Source of the DNA: Pseudomonadota bacterium
Lineage (GTDB): Bacteria; Pseudomonadota; Alphaproteobacteria; Acetobacterales; Acetobacteraceae
Assembly (NCBI GenBank): GCA_021828605.1
Contig: JAJZEG010000044.1
Coordinates: forward strand, 1-7,204
Direction: 5' to 3'
DNA: 7,204 nt
The notes beneath the pieces were generated by a model. It ran no database searches. It saw only the letters and a program-made list of their open reading frames with translations, and was not told the origin of the DNA. Both the position numbers and the translations under genes were made by a program. Shown piece after piece: positions 1-5,540 of this stretch (its first letter is position 1; each line of letters begins with the position of its first letter).

Positions 1-62
1 TGCTGTATCGCTCGACGGACCGCCTCTGTCGTTGTGGCGCGACCGTGTAAAACCTGGACCAT
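1..62 (-). CDS. IS481-type transposase, N-terminal fragment (runs off the window)
   Basis: Only 20 codons are in the window. They read MVQVLHGRATTTEAVRRAIQ, which I recognise as the characteristic opening of a widespread IS481-family DDE transposase group (typically MGQVLHG.ATTTEAVRRAIQ), ahead of its helix-turn-helix. The start is well supported: AAGGAGG lies at 67-73, four bases upstream of the ATG at 60-62. The catalytic DDE core is off the window, so I cannot say whether the transposase is intact. It would catalyse cut or copy of its own element at the inverted repeats. Confidence 0.75.
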   Translation of the reverse strand, partial: MVQVLHGRATTTEAVRRAIQ

Positions 63-118
63 AATGCCTCCTTCCACTCAGAAGAATATAATGCACCATT
101 AAAGTCTGGGATCAAACA
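1..118 (-). mobile_element. Partial IS481-family insertion sequence (transposase-start end)
   Basis: This is the end of an insertion sequence that continues past the left window edge. The minus strand carries the start of a transposase (1-62) with a strong AAGGAGG ribosome site at 67-73. Read outward on the minus strand, the terminus at 118 begins TGTTTGATCCC, and TGT is the usual first triplet of IS481-family ends. Immediately outside is GCTAGC (119-124), which fits the NCTAGN six-base target known for Bordetella IS481. Past it the sequence becomes a different gene in frame. The exact end at 118 is inferred, because the opposite inverted repeat lies outside the window. Confidence 0.72.
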
Positions 119-124
119 GCTAGC
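119..124. repeat. Candidate IS481 target site GCTAGC
   Basis: A six-base palindrome directly abuts the inferred IS terminus at 118. IS481 is known to insert at NCTAGN and duplicate those six bases. If this reading is right, a second GCTAGC should flank the far end of the element, outside the window. The six bases fall in frame as Ala-Ser in the interrupted thioesterase gene. Confidence 0.55.
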
Positions 125-334
125 CAAATGCCCGATGTCTCATCCTTATTCACAATCTCACTCTCAGTAGATTTTCTCTCGACGGCTAAACAAGGACAAT
201 GGATTACCTTCGAAACGCGATTCACTAAAAACGGAACCTCTCTTAGTTTTGCCGATTGCTTCGTTAAAGCGGATGGCGAACCGTGCGCACGGGTGAGCGG
301 CACCTTTCGGGTGTTGCGGAAAAACTCGCCCTAG
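119..334 (+). pseudogene. 3' half of a PaaI/hotdog-fold thioesterase gene, cut by the IS
   Basis: The open frame from the IS junction to the TAG at 332-334 encodes the second half of a PaaI-like acyl-CoA thioesterase: ...TISLSVDFLSTAKQGQWI..., then GTSLSFADCFVKADGEP and ARVSGTFRVLRK. These match the last beta strands of the hotdog domain (SLSVDFL.pAr.Gdw pattern, closing ARasGTFrvlr). Family members are about 140 residues; only about 70 codons remain. The half that carries the helix and the catalytic Asp/Asn-Gly region is missing. The frame runs open through GCTAGC, and in-frame stops occur at 89-91 and 62-64 inside the IS, so the break coincides with the insertion. An ATG at 128 could start a 68-residue fragment, but such a fragment is unlikely to fold or act. 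Confidence 0.72.
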
Positions 335-356
335 ACTGAACCATCGCCAGTGTCCT

Positions 357-375
357 GCCCCTAAAATTTGGGGGC
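357..375. terminator. GC-rich hairpin between converging ends (possible bidirectional terminator)
   Basis: GCCCC at 357-361 pairs with GGGGC at 371-375. Including T-G and A-T pairs in the interior, the stem reaches about seven pairs around a short AT-rich loop. It lies between the stop of the thioesterase remnant (334) and the stop of vapC (383-381), the expected place for a shared terminator. There is no U-tract on either side, so intrinsic termination is only plausible. Confidence 0.4.
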
Positions 376-380
376 GAATG

Positions 381-773
381 TCAGGTCGCCGACAAATGCC
401 GCACGCTGTTTGACAGGCGCGCCAATTTTTCGTCGTAGGACGCCAGGAAATCCGCATTGGCCCGTTTGGCCTCGGCCAGAATAACGCCGTCGGCAAAATC
501 GCCGCCCTTCGTCAGTATATCAAGTCCCGCCTCGACCAGAGGGCGATCCATCTCGACAGACGGCATCGTTGTTAAATCCCGCAGCGCCCCCACAATCTCA
601 CTCGCCTGGAATTTATAGGCCCGTCGGAGCACCCACACCGTTTCACAAAGCACGAGGGTAGAAATAACCAGAGTTTTCGCCGTTTCGATCAGGCTTGCCG
701 CCCGGTTCGATTGCGTGCTGTCATCCCAGACCAGATAGCGGACCAAAACATTCGTATCGAGCGCCACCCTCAT
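381..773 (-). CDS. vapC: VapC-type PIN-domain ribonuclease toxin
   Basis: The gene encodes 130 residues, a normal length for a VapC toxin. PIN-domain acidic residues sit in the expected order: D6 in ALDTNVLVRYL, E44 in LCETVWVL, D92 and D95 in GGDFADGVI, and D114 in ASYDEKL. These residues bind metal and cleave RNA in the family; VapC proteins typically cut initiator tRNA or rRNA, but the target here cannot be read from sequence. The ATG overlaps the stop of the upstream antitoxin gene by four bases (ATGA at 770-773), indicating translational coupling. All key acidic residues are present and the frame is intact, so an active toxin is expected, held in check by VapB. Confidence 0.9.
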   Translation of the reverse strand: MRVALDTNVLVRYLVWDDSTQSNRAASLIETAKTLVISTLVLCETVWVLRRAYKFQASEIVGALRDLTTMPSVEMDRPLVEAGLDILTKGGDFADGVILAEAKRANADFLASYDEKLARLSNSVRHLSAT

Positions 774-1015
774 CGGTCGCCGCGCTCAATCGCCTCTTGC
801 ATGTCCGCAAGCGAAACCGACGGCAGGCCTGGTCGCGATAATGCGCCTTTAAGTCGGGTAATACGGGGCGCATTATCAACCGACCGCAGTTCGACCCGAC
901 CATCGGGCAGAAATTCGACATCGATCTTCTGGCCCGGCTTGGCCTGCATATGGTCGAGTACCGCGTGCCGCAACGTAACCTGGCCTTTGGCGGTGATTTT
1001 CAGCTGAATCGACAT
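770..1015 (-). CDS. vapB: VapB antitoxin with AbrB/SpoVT-type DNA-binding domain
   Basis: This 81-residue protein has an AbrB/MazE-like swapped-hairpin N-terminus: MSIQLKITAKGQVTLRHAVL, then KPGQKIDVEFLPDGRVELRS at about 26-45. The tail, with SLADMQEAIERGD at about 68-80, resembles the toxin-binding segment of VapB antitoxins. A longer open frame extends upstream to 1273, but that stretch overlaps the sulfotransferase gene and does not look like protein. The ATG at 1013-1015 places the conserved domain at the N-terminus and sits just behind a promoter and palindrome. No clear Shine-Dalgarno is visible before it (GTGTCCT), so translation may start on a short leader. The protein should neutralise VapC and repress its own promoter. 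Confidence 0.87.
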   Translation of the reverse strand: MSIQLKITAKGQVTLRHAVLDHMQAKPGQKIDVEFLPDGRVELRSVDNAPRITRLKGALSRPGLPSVSLADMQEAIERGDR

Positions 1016-1025
1016 AGGACACCAG

Positions 1026-1044
1026 TAAGGTAATTGGCACCTTA
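1026..1044. promoter_or_regulatory. Candidate VapB operator: 19-bp palindrome
   Basis: TAAGGT (1026-1031) and ACCTTA (1039-1044) are perfect inverted arms around AATTGGC. The palindrome touches the last base of the probable -10 box and covers the predicted transcription start, 10 bases before the antitoxin ATG. Antitoxins of this class, alone or with the toxin, typically bind such palindromes and repress the operon. Binding itself is inferred. Confidence 0.5.
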
Positions 1045-1072
1045 TTTTAGCGCCTATGCTTGGTGGCAGCAA
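1044..1072 (-). promoter_or_regulatory. Probable vapBC promoter
   Basis: On the minus strand TTGCTG (1067-1072) lies 17 bases before TAAAAT (1044-1049), a 5-of-6 match to the sigma-70 -10 box with a weak -35. Transcription would begin about 20-25 bases before the VapB ATG. It lies inside the 79-base gap after the sulfotransferase gene, so vapBC can be read independently of that upstream gene. Confidence 0.45.
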
Positions 1073-1094
1073 GGGGCGGTCAAACAAACAACCC

Positions 1095-3056
1095 TTACCC
1101 GGCGTTTTCCACGCGCAGAACCTCAAGCATCGGCGCCAGATGGTGCTGGTAATGCTGCCACTTCCCAACTGAGCGACGATAGAGAGGCTGACGCACCTGC
1201 CAACTGCTCGCCGTCGTGACGTTGCGATCGGTGCGGTGGAAGTCGAGGCAGGCATCTTCCCAGCCGAGATCAAGAAAATTGATCAGAAGTCGTATTTCAG
1301 GTTCTGGATCATCGATCAGTGTTTCGTAACAAATCTGATGAATTGATCCCGGTAAAACCTGTCGCCAATAGGATATCAGCCGTTCCACAGCGCGATAGCG
1401 ATGAGCACAATCTTCCAGGCGATAGGAAAAATTTTGCTTATGGTTGATAAAATGCTGGAAGTAGCATGACAGCCCGGTATCCATCGGGTTACGGCGGGTG
1501 ACGATGATCTTGGCCTGAGCGAATAAGGCCGCGATCAGCCCCAGATGAAAAATATTATCGGGCATTTTATCAACCACGCGCATTTTGCCCGGTGCGGCGG
1601 CCTCTAAGCGCGCCAGATACCACTGCGCTGCCCGTTGCGACCAATCAGGTTCCACGGCCCCACCGTTTAATTGACCGGCAAGCTGTCCGATATCGGTCGA
1701 TTCCCCGACCCCCGCCGCTGCACTATGGCTGGCGATAATCTGCTCAATCAAACTGGTCCCTGACCGTGGCATGCCGACAATAAAAACCGGGATCGCTGAG
1801 CCACCGAGCGATGGGGTGGCTCCGCCTCGATCAAACCCGTCTTGGATGATCCGATCAACAAGCCGGTCCAACCGCGCATGATCAAAAGCTCGACCCGACT
1901 GCTCCAATAGGGACGCGACCAGATTATTTGCCGCATGAAACCGTGCAAAGGCCGCGTCATATCGGTCGGCATCATCCAGCATTTTTCCCAAGGCGAAGCC
2001 TAAATGGATCTGATCGGGTAACGCCAAGCGCTTCGTGTCAAGCAAGCGCGCGAGGCTGGCGATTTCCGAGCCGCGATTTGAATTCTGGCTGGTTTGAGCC
2101 AAGCGCCGATAGGCACTTGCCAAGGCTGGATCCAACGAAATCGCCTTCTCGCAACACGCGGTCGCCTCGGTGAGCTGACCTCTGGCGCATAAGGCACCGC
2201 CGAGGCTGCTCCACCCTTCTGCACAGGAAGGATCGCGTGCCACCACCTGGCGCAGCAGGCTAATGGCGTCGGCAATTCGACCCTCATGCCGCTTGAGGGC
2301 CGCCATCGCGAGGCCCAGATGAGGATCGTCCGGATGGCGTCCAAAAGCATCGCGCATGAGGCTGTTCGCGTCGGAAAACCGGTCCAGCTCCAGCAAAACC
2401 ATAGAAAGGGCTGCAATCATTTTCAAATCATCGGGTTTCAGCCGGAGCGCTTCCCGATAACACTTCACCGCGCGAGCCAGCTGACCGAGTCCGCGATACG
2501 CGATGCCACAATTCCAATGTAACTCAGCCAAGGTCGGATCACTGCTCATCCCGGCACCGCACGCCGCCACCGCCAAATCGAACCGGCCTTGATCATTATG
2601 CAGCCGACCCAGATTATTGTTAGCGATTGCGAATGTGGGTTGCAGCGTTAGCGCCATGTGATAGTTTTTTTCGGCCTCCTGATCACAGCCGGCCAGGCGC
2701 AGCGCGTTGCCCAGATTATTATAGGCCTGCGGGAAATCAGGCAAAATCAAAATGGCTTTGCGGATCAAAGCGATCGCACGCGGAATTTGGCCTTGTTCAA
2801 GGAGGAGTGTCCCCAGCAGATGCAACGCGTCAGCAGAATCTGGGCTCCGGGCCAGAACTTTACGATAAAGGGTTTCGGCGCGGTGCCATTGACCCGTTTG
2901 ATGCGCGGCCAGGGCGCGCTCGAGATCGGTTTGTGGCGAAGCAGGGTTAGGCGAGTCAGAATTCCACACGCCAACGGAGCGTCGCCTGAGCACCTGGGTG
3001 CCGACGCCGCTCCGTGATCGTTGCTTAACAATAATGTTCAGGCCTTTTTGTGGCAC
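1095..3056 (-). CDS. TPR-repeat sulfotransferase (Sulfotransfer_3-type C-terminal domain)
   Basis: This 653-residue, probably cytoplasmic, two-part protein has no signal peptide or membrane segment. Residues about 45-315 hold seven to eight tetratricopeptide repeats (AYNNLGNALRLAG, IANNNLGRLHNDQGRF, WNCGIAYRGLGQLARAV, GWSSLGGALCARGQL), normally a protein-docking solenoid. Residues about 420-640 are a PAPS-dependent sulfotransferase. The 5'-phosphosulfate loop is FIVGMPRSGTSLIEQ (425-439), the 3'-phosphate-binding stretch is IIVTRRNPMDTGLSCYF (517-533), and the C-terminal motif is PLYRRSVGKW (624-633). The start is GTG at 3056, preceded by GAAGGG at 3061-3066; no ATG competes upstream. It begins 29 bases after the PEP-CTERM gene, so the two are probably one operon. 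The acceptor (tyrosine, glycan or lipid) cannot be read from the sequence. The first 40 residues are poorly conserved, so the true start could be slightly further in. Confidence 0.88.
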   Translation of the reverse strand: MPQKGLNIIVKQRSRSGVGTQVLRRRSVGVWNSDSPNPASPQTDLERALAAHQTGQWHRAETLYRKVLARSPDSADALHLLGTLLLEQGQIPRAIALIRKAILILPDFPQAYNNLGNALRLAGCDQEAEKNYHMALTLQPTFAIANNNLGRLHNDQGRFDLAVAACGAGMSSDPTLAELHWNCGIAYRGLGQLARAVKCYREALRLKPDDLKMIAALSMVLLELDRFSDANSLMRDAFGRHPDDPHLGLAMAALKRHEGRIADAISLLRQVVARDPSCAEGWSSLGGALCARGQLTEATACCEKAISLDPALASAYRRLAQTSQNSNRGSEIASLARLLDTKRLALPDQIHLGFALGKMLDDADRYDAAFARFHAANNLVASLLEQSGRAFDHARLDRLVDRIIQDGFDRGGATPSLGGSAIPVFIVGMPRSGTSLIEQIIASHSAAAGVGESTDIGQLAGQLNGGAVEPDWSQRAAQWYLARLEAAAPGKMRVVDKMPDNIFHLGLIAALFAQAKIIVTRRNPMDTGLSCYFQHFINHKQNFSYRLEDCAHRYRAVERLISYWRQVLPGSIHQICYETLIDDPEPEIRLLINFLDLGWEDACLDFHRTDRNVTTASSWQVRQPLYRRSVGKWQHYQHHLAPMLEVLRVENAG

Positions 3057-3085
3057 TTATCCCTTCGATGACGAGACGGCAAATG

Positions 3086-3673
3086 TCACGAACGCCGAAC
3101 CCGGCGGCGCGATGCGGCAAAACCAAGACCCAGCAAACCCGAACCAAGCAGCAAAAGTGACCCAGGTTCCGGCACCGGCACCGGCGTAATGTTCACGCTC
3201 GGCGGTCCTTCGAGCGAAAAATAGGCCGTACCGCCATTCGCGATGCCGCCCGCACCGAACAGGATCGTTCCCATATCATTCGACGTAATGTTGAAAGTCG
3301 TGAACTGGCCGGTACTGGTTTCGCCGCCATACCCGGTTGGATCGTTGCCGTCGGCACTATTATAATGTTGAAGTCCATCGCTATCAAAATTAAAAATATT
3401 ATTACCACTCAAAGTGAGCGAGTTAATAGTGGAACCGGAATTATTGATAAAGCCCACCAAATTATCATCGCTGCCATCATAGGGATTACCATTGGTAACC
3501 ATGGTGCTATAAGAACCGCCGGCGCCCGCAATAATTTCCACGTTACAACTTGTCCCGGTGACACTGCCGATTGCGGGACAAACACCTGTCACCGCGCCCG
3601 CGAAAGCGTTTCCAGCGATCATGGATAACCCAGCGATGACTGTCCCGGTCAGTAAGATTTGACGAAGTTTCAT
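3086..3673 (-). CDS. Secreted PEP-CTERM sorting-domain protein (exosortase substrate)
   Basis: The gene encodes 195 residues. A Sec signal peptide spans residues 1-25 (MKLRQ, hydrophobic core, GNAFA then cleavage). The mature part is Gly/Ser/Asn/Thr-rich, with an early cysteine pair (C32, C43), acidic DGSDD and FDSDG stretches, and GGIANGGTAYFSLE near the end. This layout recurs in a common family of PEP-CTERM proteins. The tail, residues 167-195, is VPEPG, a hydrophobic helix, then RRRVRR. It is the exosortase recognition signal: the protein is exported, cut near PEP and released or anchored at the surface, usually with an extracellular polysaccharide. The ATG at 3671-3673 follows GGGAGAG and starts the signal peptide; an upstream in-frame ATG at 3751 would add 26 residues that spoil it. 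The gene is first in a probable operon with the TPR-sulfotransferase. No exosortase gene is in the window. Confidence 0.9.
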   Translation of the reverse strand: MKLRQILLTGTVIAGLSMIAGNAFAGAVTGVCPAIGSVTGTSCNVEIIAGAGGSYSTMVTNGNPYDGSDDNLVGFINNSGSTINSLTLSGNNIFNFDSDGLQHYNSADGNDPTGYGGETSTGQFTTFNITSNDMGTILFGAGGIANGGTAYFSLEGPPSVNITPVPVPEPGSLLLLGSGLLGLGFAASRRRVRRS

Positions 3674-3730
3674 ATCGAACTCTCCCTTTTTACTTGAGTG
3701 TCGTTGATGCCGTATCGCTCCCGAAGCGGG

Positions 3731-3753
3731 CGTTGATGTCCCTGTGACCAACG
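3731..3753 (-). other. Leader hairpin in the PEP-CTERM 5' untranslated region
   Basis: In the predicted transcript, CGUUGGU (3753-3747) pairs with AUCAACG (3737-3731), a seven-pair stem with one G-U pair and a nine-base loop. It lies between the sigma-54 promoter and the ribosome site. CGTTGATG occurs again at 3702-3709, so an alternative pairing with the same CCAACG strand is possible. It may stabilise or regulate the message; the function is not known. Confidence 0.3.
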
Positions 3754-3817
3754 CGCTGGCGGGCCTTGTTGCATCTCCAACGTTGACGGAGTGAACTGAA
3801 CCAGCCGTCTAAAAATA

Positions 3818-3833
3818 TGCAAAACCTGTGCCA
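3818..3833 (-). promoter_or_regulatory. Sigma-54 (-24/-12) promoter of the PEP-CTERM gene
   Basis: The minus strand reads TGGCACAGGTTTTGCA, an exact fit to the sigma-54 consensus TGGCAC-R-N4-TTGCW, with the key GG and GC at the required spacing. Transcription would start near 3807 and run into the PEP-CTERM gene with a leader of about 135 nt. Sigma-54 promoters need an enhancer-binding activator. For PEP-CTERM genes the known one is the PrsK/PrsR two-component pair, which is not in this window. The match and orientation are seen directly; the activator is inferred. Confidence 0.8.
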
Positions 3834-4029
3834 GCCAAATTCTTAAATAATTACAAAGACTAATTTTTTTGATTTTTTGGATTGTAAGATTTTTCGACAG
3901 TCCTCCGGCATCAATACCCCACGGCTGCTAATATCCAAAATCTCGGGTAAGTGCTGCCTCCTGCCAAAGCAAATTGAAACGCACGAGCGTAAAATATTAC
4001 AAGTCAACCATAAGGTATATTTAAGTTGC

Positions 4030-4050
4030 GTGGCGGCAGCGGGTCGCCAC
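4030..4050. repeat. Inverted repeat GTGGCG-N9-CGCCAC
   Basis: Perfect six-base arms (4030-4035 and 4045-4050) flank a nine-base spacer, about 100 bases before the dehydrogenase ATG. It could be an operator for a dimeric regulator or a small hairpin. No regulator gene lies next to it. Confidence 0.35.
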
Positions 4051-4080
4051 ATCGGTATCGCGTTGAAATAATCGTCTGCT

Positions 4081-4095
4081 TCTCGCTCGACGAGA
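4081..4095. repeat. Inverted repeat TCTCG-N5-CGAGA
   Basis: Perfect five-base arms lie around CTCGA, 52 bases before the dehydrogenase start codon. Its place between a weak TTGAAA (4063-4068) and the gene would suit an operator or an early leader hairpin. Evidence is limited to the symmetry. Confidence 0.3.
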
Positions 4096-4147
4096 GCTGA
4101 CCGCCATCAATCGAGTGTAACAAAGTCAGCGTCCAAAGGATCAAATC

Positions 4148-5530
4148 ATGAGTTATCAAACCATCAATCCCGCGAGCGGCGAGGTGCTACAGAGCTTTTC
4201 CGATATTTCGGATGCAGGGCTGCAAAAAGTGCTCGCCAAGGCGGCGAGCGCCTTTGAGGCCTGGCGTCATTTGAGCTATGCCGAGCGTGCAAAAATCATT
4301 GGCAAGGCTGCGGAACTTCTCCACCAACACGTTAACGATTTCGCGCAGATCATGACCTTGGAAATGGGTAAACGCATCGCTGAAGCGCGCGGCGAAGTTG
4401 AATTTTCCTCGCGGATTTTGGCCTATTACGCCAAAAATGCGGAACGGTTTCTAGCGCCCGTTAAACTGAACCCAACGCACGGCAAAGCGCATATGGAAAG
4501 TAGCCCGATCGGCGTGGTGTTTTGCGTCGAGCCGTGGAATTTTCCGTATTACCAACTTGCGCGGGTCGCCGGGCCCCATTTAATGGCCGGCAATACCATG
4601 ATTGTTAAGCATGCCAGCAACGTGCCGCGCTGTGCCTTGGCTTTTGAAAAGCTGCTGCTCGATGCGGGTGCGCCCGAAGGGCTCTATACCAATGTTTTCG
4701 TTTCACATGATCAAACCGATACGCTGGTCGCGGATGCGCGGGTCAAAGGCGTCGCCTTGACCGGCAGCGTGCAAGCCGGGCGGATCCTTGCCGCCGGAGC
4801 GGGTAAAGCGGTTAAAATATCGTCCATGGAGCTGGGAGGTGCCGATGCCTTCATTGTTCTGGACGATGCTGACCTGGAGCTTGCGGTGAAATGGGCCGTT
4901 TGGGGCCGGATTTATAATGCCGGGCAAACCTGTTGCGCGGCCAAACGCTTCATTGTGGTTGAGGCGCTTGCGGACAAGTTTCTTGAAAAGTTCAAGGCGG
5001 CCTTCAGTGCGCTGAAACCCGGTGATCCGCTGGATGAAAAAACAACCTTGGGTCCGCTCTCCAGCGAAACGGCCTTGCTCACCTTGCTCGACCAAGTTAA
5101 AAATGCGATCAAGCATGGTGCCACAATCGAAGTCGGCGGCAACCGGATCGAGCGCAAAGGCGCCTATATGGAGCCGACAATCCTGACCCATATCACGCCC
5201 GAAAATCCAGCCTTCCGCGACGAGTTCTTTGGCCCTGTCGCGATGTTTTTTCGTGTAAAAAATGAAGACGAAGCCGTTGCCCTCGCCAATAATTCCGATT
5301 TTGGTCTCGGCGGCTCGGTGTTCACCAAGGATATTGCGCGCGGCGAGCGGGTCGCCAGCCGGGTGGAAACCGGCATGATGTTCATCAATAATCTCGATTG
5401 GACCGACCCTGAACTGCCCTTTGGCGGGGTCAAACAGTCAGGGTACGGGCGCGAGCTTGGCGATATGGGCATTCAGGTCTTCGTCAATAAAAAGCTGGTG
5501 CGCTTTGTTGAACTCGACGCACCGGCCTGA
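4148..5530 (+). CDS. NAD(P)-dependent succinate-semialdehyde dehydrogenase, GabD1/Sad type
   Basis: This 460-residue aldehyde dehydrogenase has the short build of the GabD1/Sad (YneI) branch, close to E. coli Sad at about 462. Active-site elements are complete: EPWNFPYYQ (oxyanion Asn N131), VKHASNVP (cofactor Lys K154), TGSVQAG (205-211, nucleotide loop), SMELGGADAFIV (general base E228) and NAGQTCCAAKR (nucleophile C262). The C-terminal LPFGGVKQSGYGREL is intact. It should oxidise succinate semialdehyde or a similar short aldehyde to the acid in the cytoplasm, as in GABA breakdown; the exact substrate is inferred from family. The ATG follows AAAGGA at 4135-4140 with seven bases of spacing. 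Two adjacent cysteines (C262, C263) at the active site differ from the usual GQVC(A/I) form. No GABA transaminase is nearby, so the pathway is not fixed by context. Confidence 0.88.
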   Translation: MSYQTINPASGEVLQSFSDISDAGLQKVLAKAASAFEAWRHLSYAERAKIIGKAAELLHQHVNDFAQIMTLEMGKRIAEARGEVEFSSRILAYYAKNAERFLAPVKLNPTHGKAHMESSPIGVVFCVEPWNFPYYQLARVAGPHLMAGNTMIVKHASNVPRCALAFEKLLLDAGAPEGLYTNVFVSHDQTDTLVADARVKGVALTGSVQAGRILAAGAGKAVKISSMELGGADAFIVLDDADLELAVKWAVWGRIYNAGQTCCAAKRFIVVEALADKFLEKFKAAFSALKPGDPLDEKTTLGPLSSETALLTLLDQVKNAIKHGATIEVGGNRIERKGAYMEPTILTHITPENPAFRDEFFGPVAMFFRVKNEDEAVALANNSDFGLGGSVFTKDIARGERVASRVETGMMFINNLDWTDPELPFGGVKQSGYGRELGDMGIQVFVNKKLVRFVELDAPA

Positions 5531-5540
5531 CAGACCGCGC

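Larger units (their letters stand above)
3834..4147. other. Divergent intergenic regulatory region, no convincing gene
   Basis: This stretch separates the sigma-54 promoter from the plus-strand aldehyde dehydrogenase gene. It opens with a strongly AT-rich tract (about 3840-3890, with T-runs at 3864-3870 and 3873-3878), a plausible bend or IHF-like site behind a sigma-54 promoter. TTACAA occurs at 3851-3856 and 3997-4002 and, inverted, at 3882-3887. Short open frames on both strands (3877-4071 plus, 3843-4052 minus) show no recognisable family, ribosome site or protein-like composition. No convincing sigma-70 promoter for the dehydrogenase was found. Confidence 0.5.

Noticed and set aside
164..496. 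Minus-strand open frame of 110 codons
   Set aside because: It overlaps the vapC 3' end and the thioesterase remnant, both of which have real family matches in other frames.
1052..1095. Terminator after the sulfotransferase gene
   Set aside because: Only a four-base stem (CTTG/CAAG at about 1059-1073) is present, with no U-tract, so it was not called.
770..1273. Longer VapB start giving 167 residues
   Set aside because: The extra 86 residues overlap the sulfotransferase gene in another frame, look non-protein-like, and would place the promoter and operator inside the gene. The conserved domain begins at 1015.
3674..3751. Upstream ATG adding 26 residues to the PEP-CTERM protein
   Set aside because: It would bury the signal peptide, and the ATG at 3673 has a clear GGGAGAG ribosome site.
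3760..3775. GGCCTTGTTGCAT resembling the end of some insertion sequences
   Set aside because: No matching partner end, transposase remnant or target duplication nearby; the sequence fits inside the PEP-CTERM leader.
3843..4071. Small open frames on both strands in the divergent gap (64-69 codons)
   Set aside because: No ribosome sites, no recognisable domain. A weak PilZ-like look of the minus-strand frame (LDISSRGVL) is too short to support a call.
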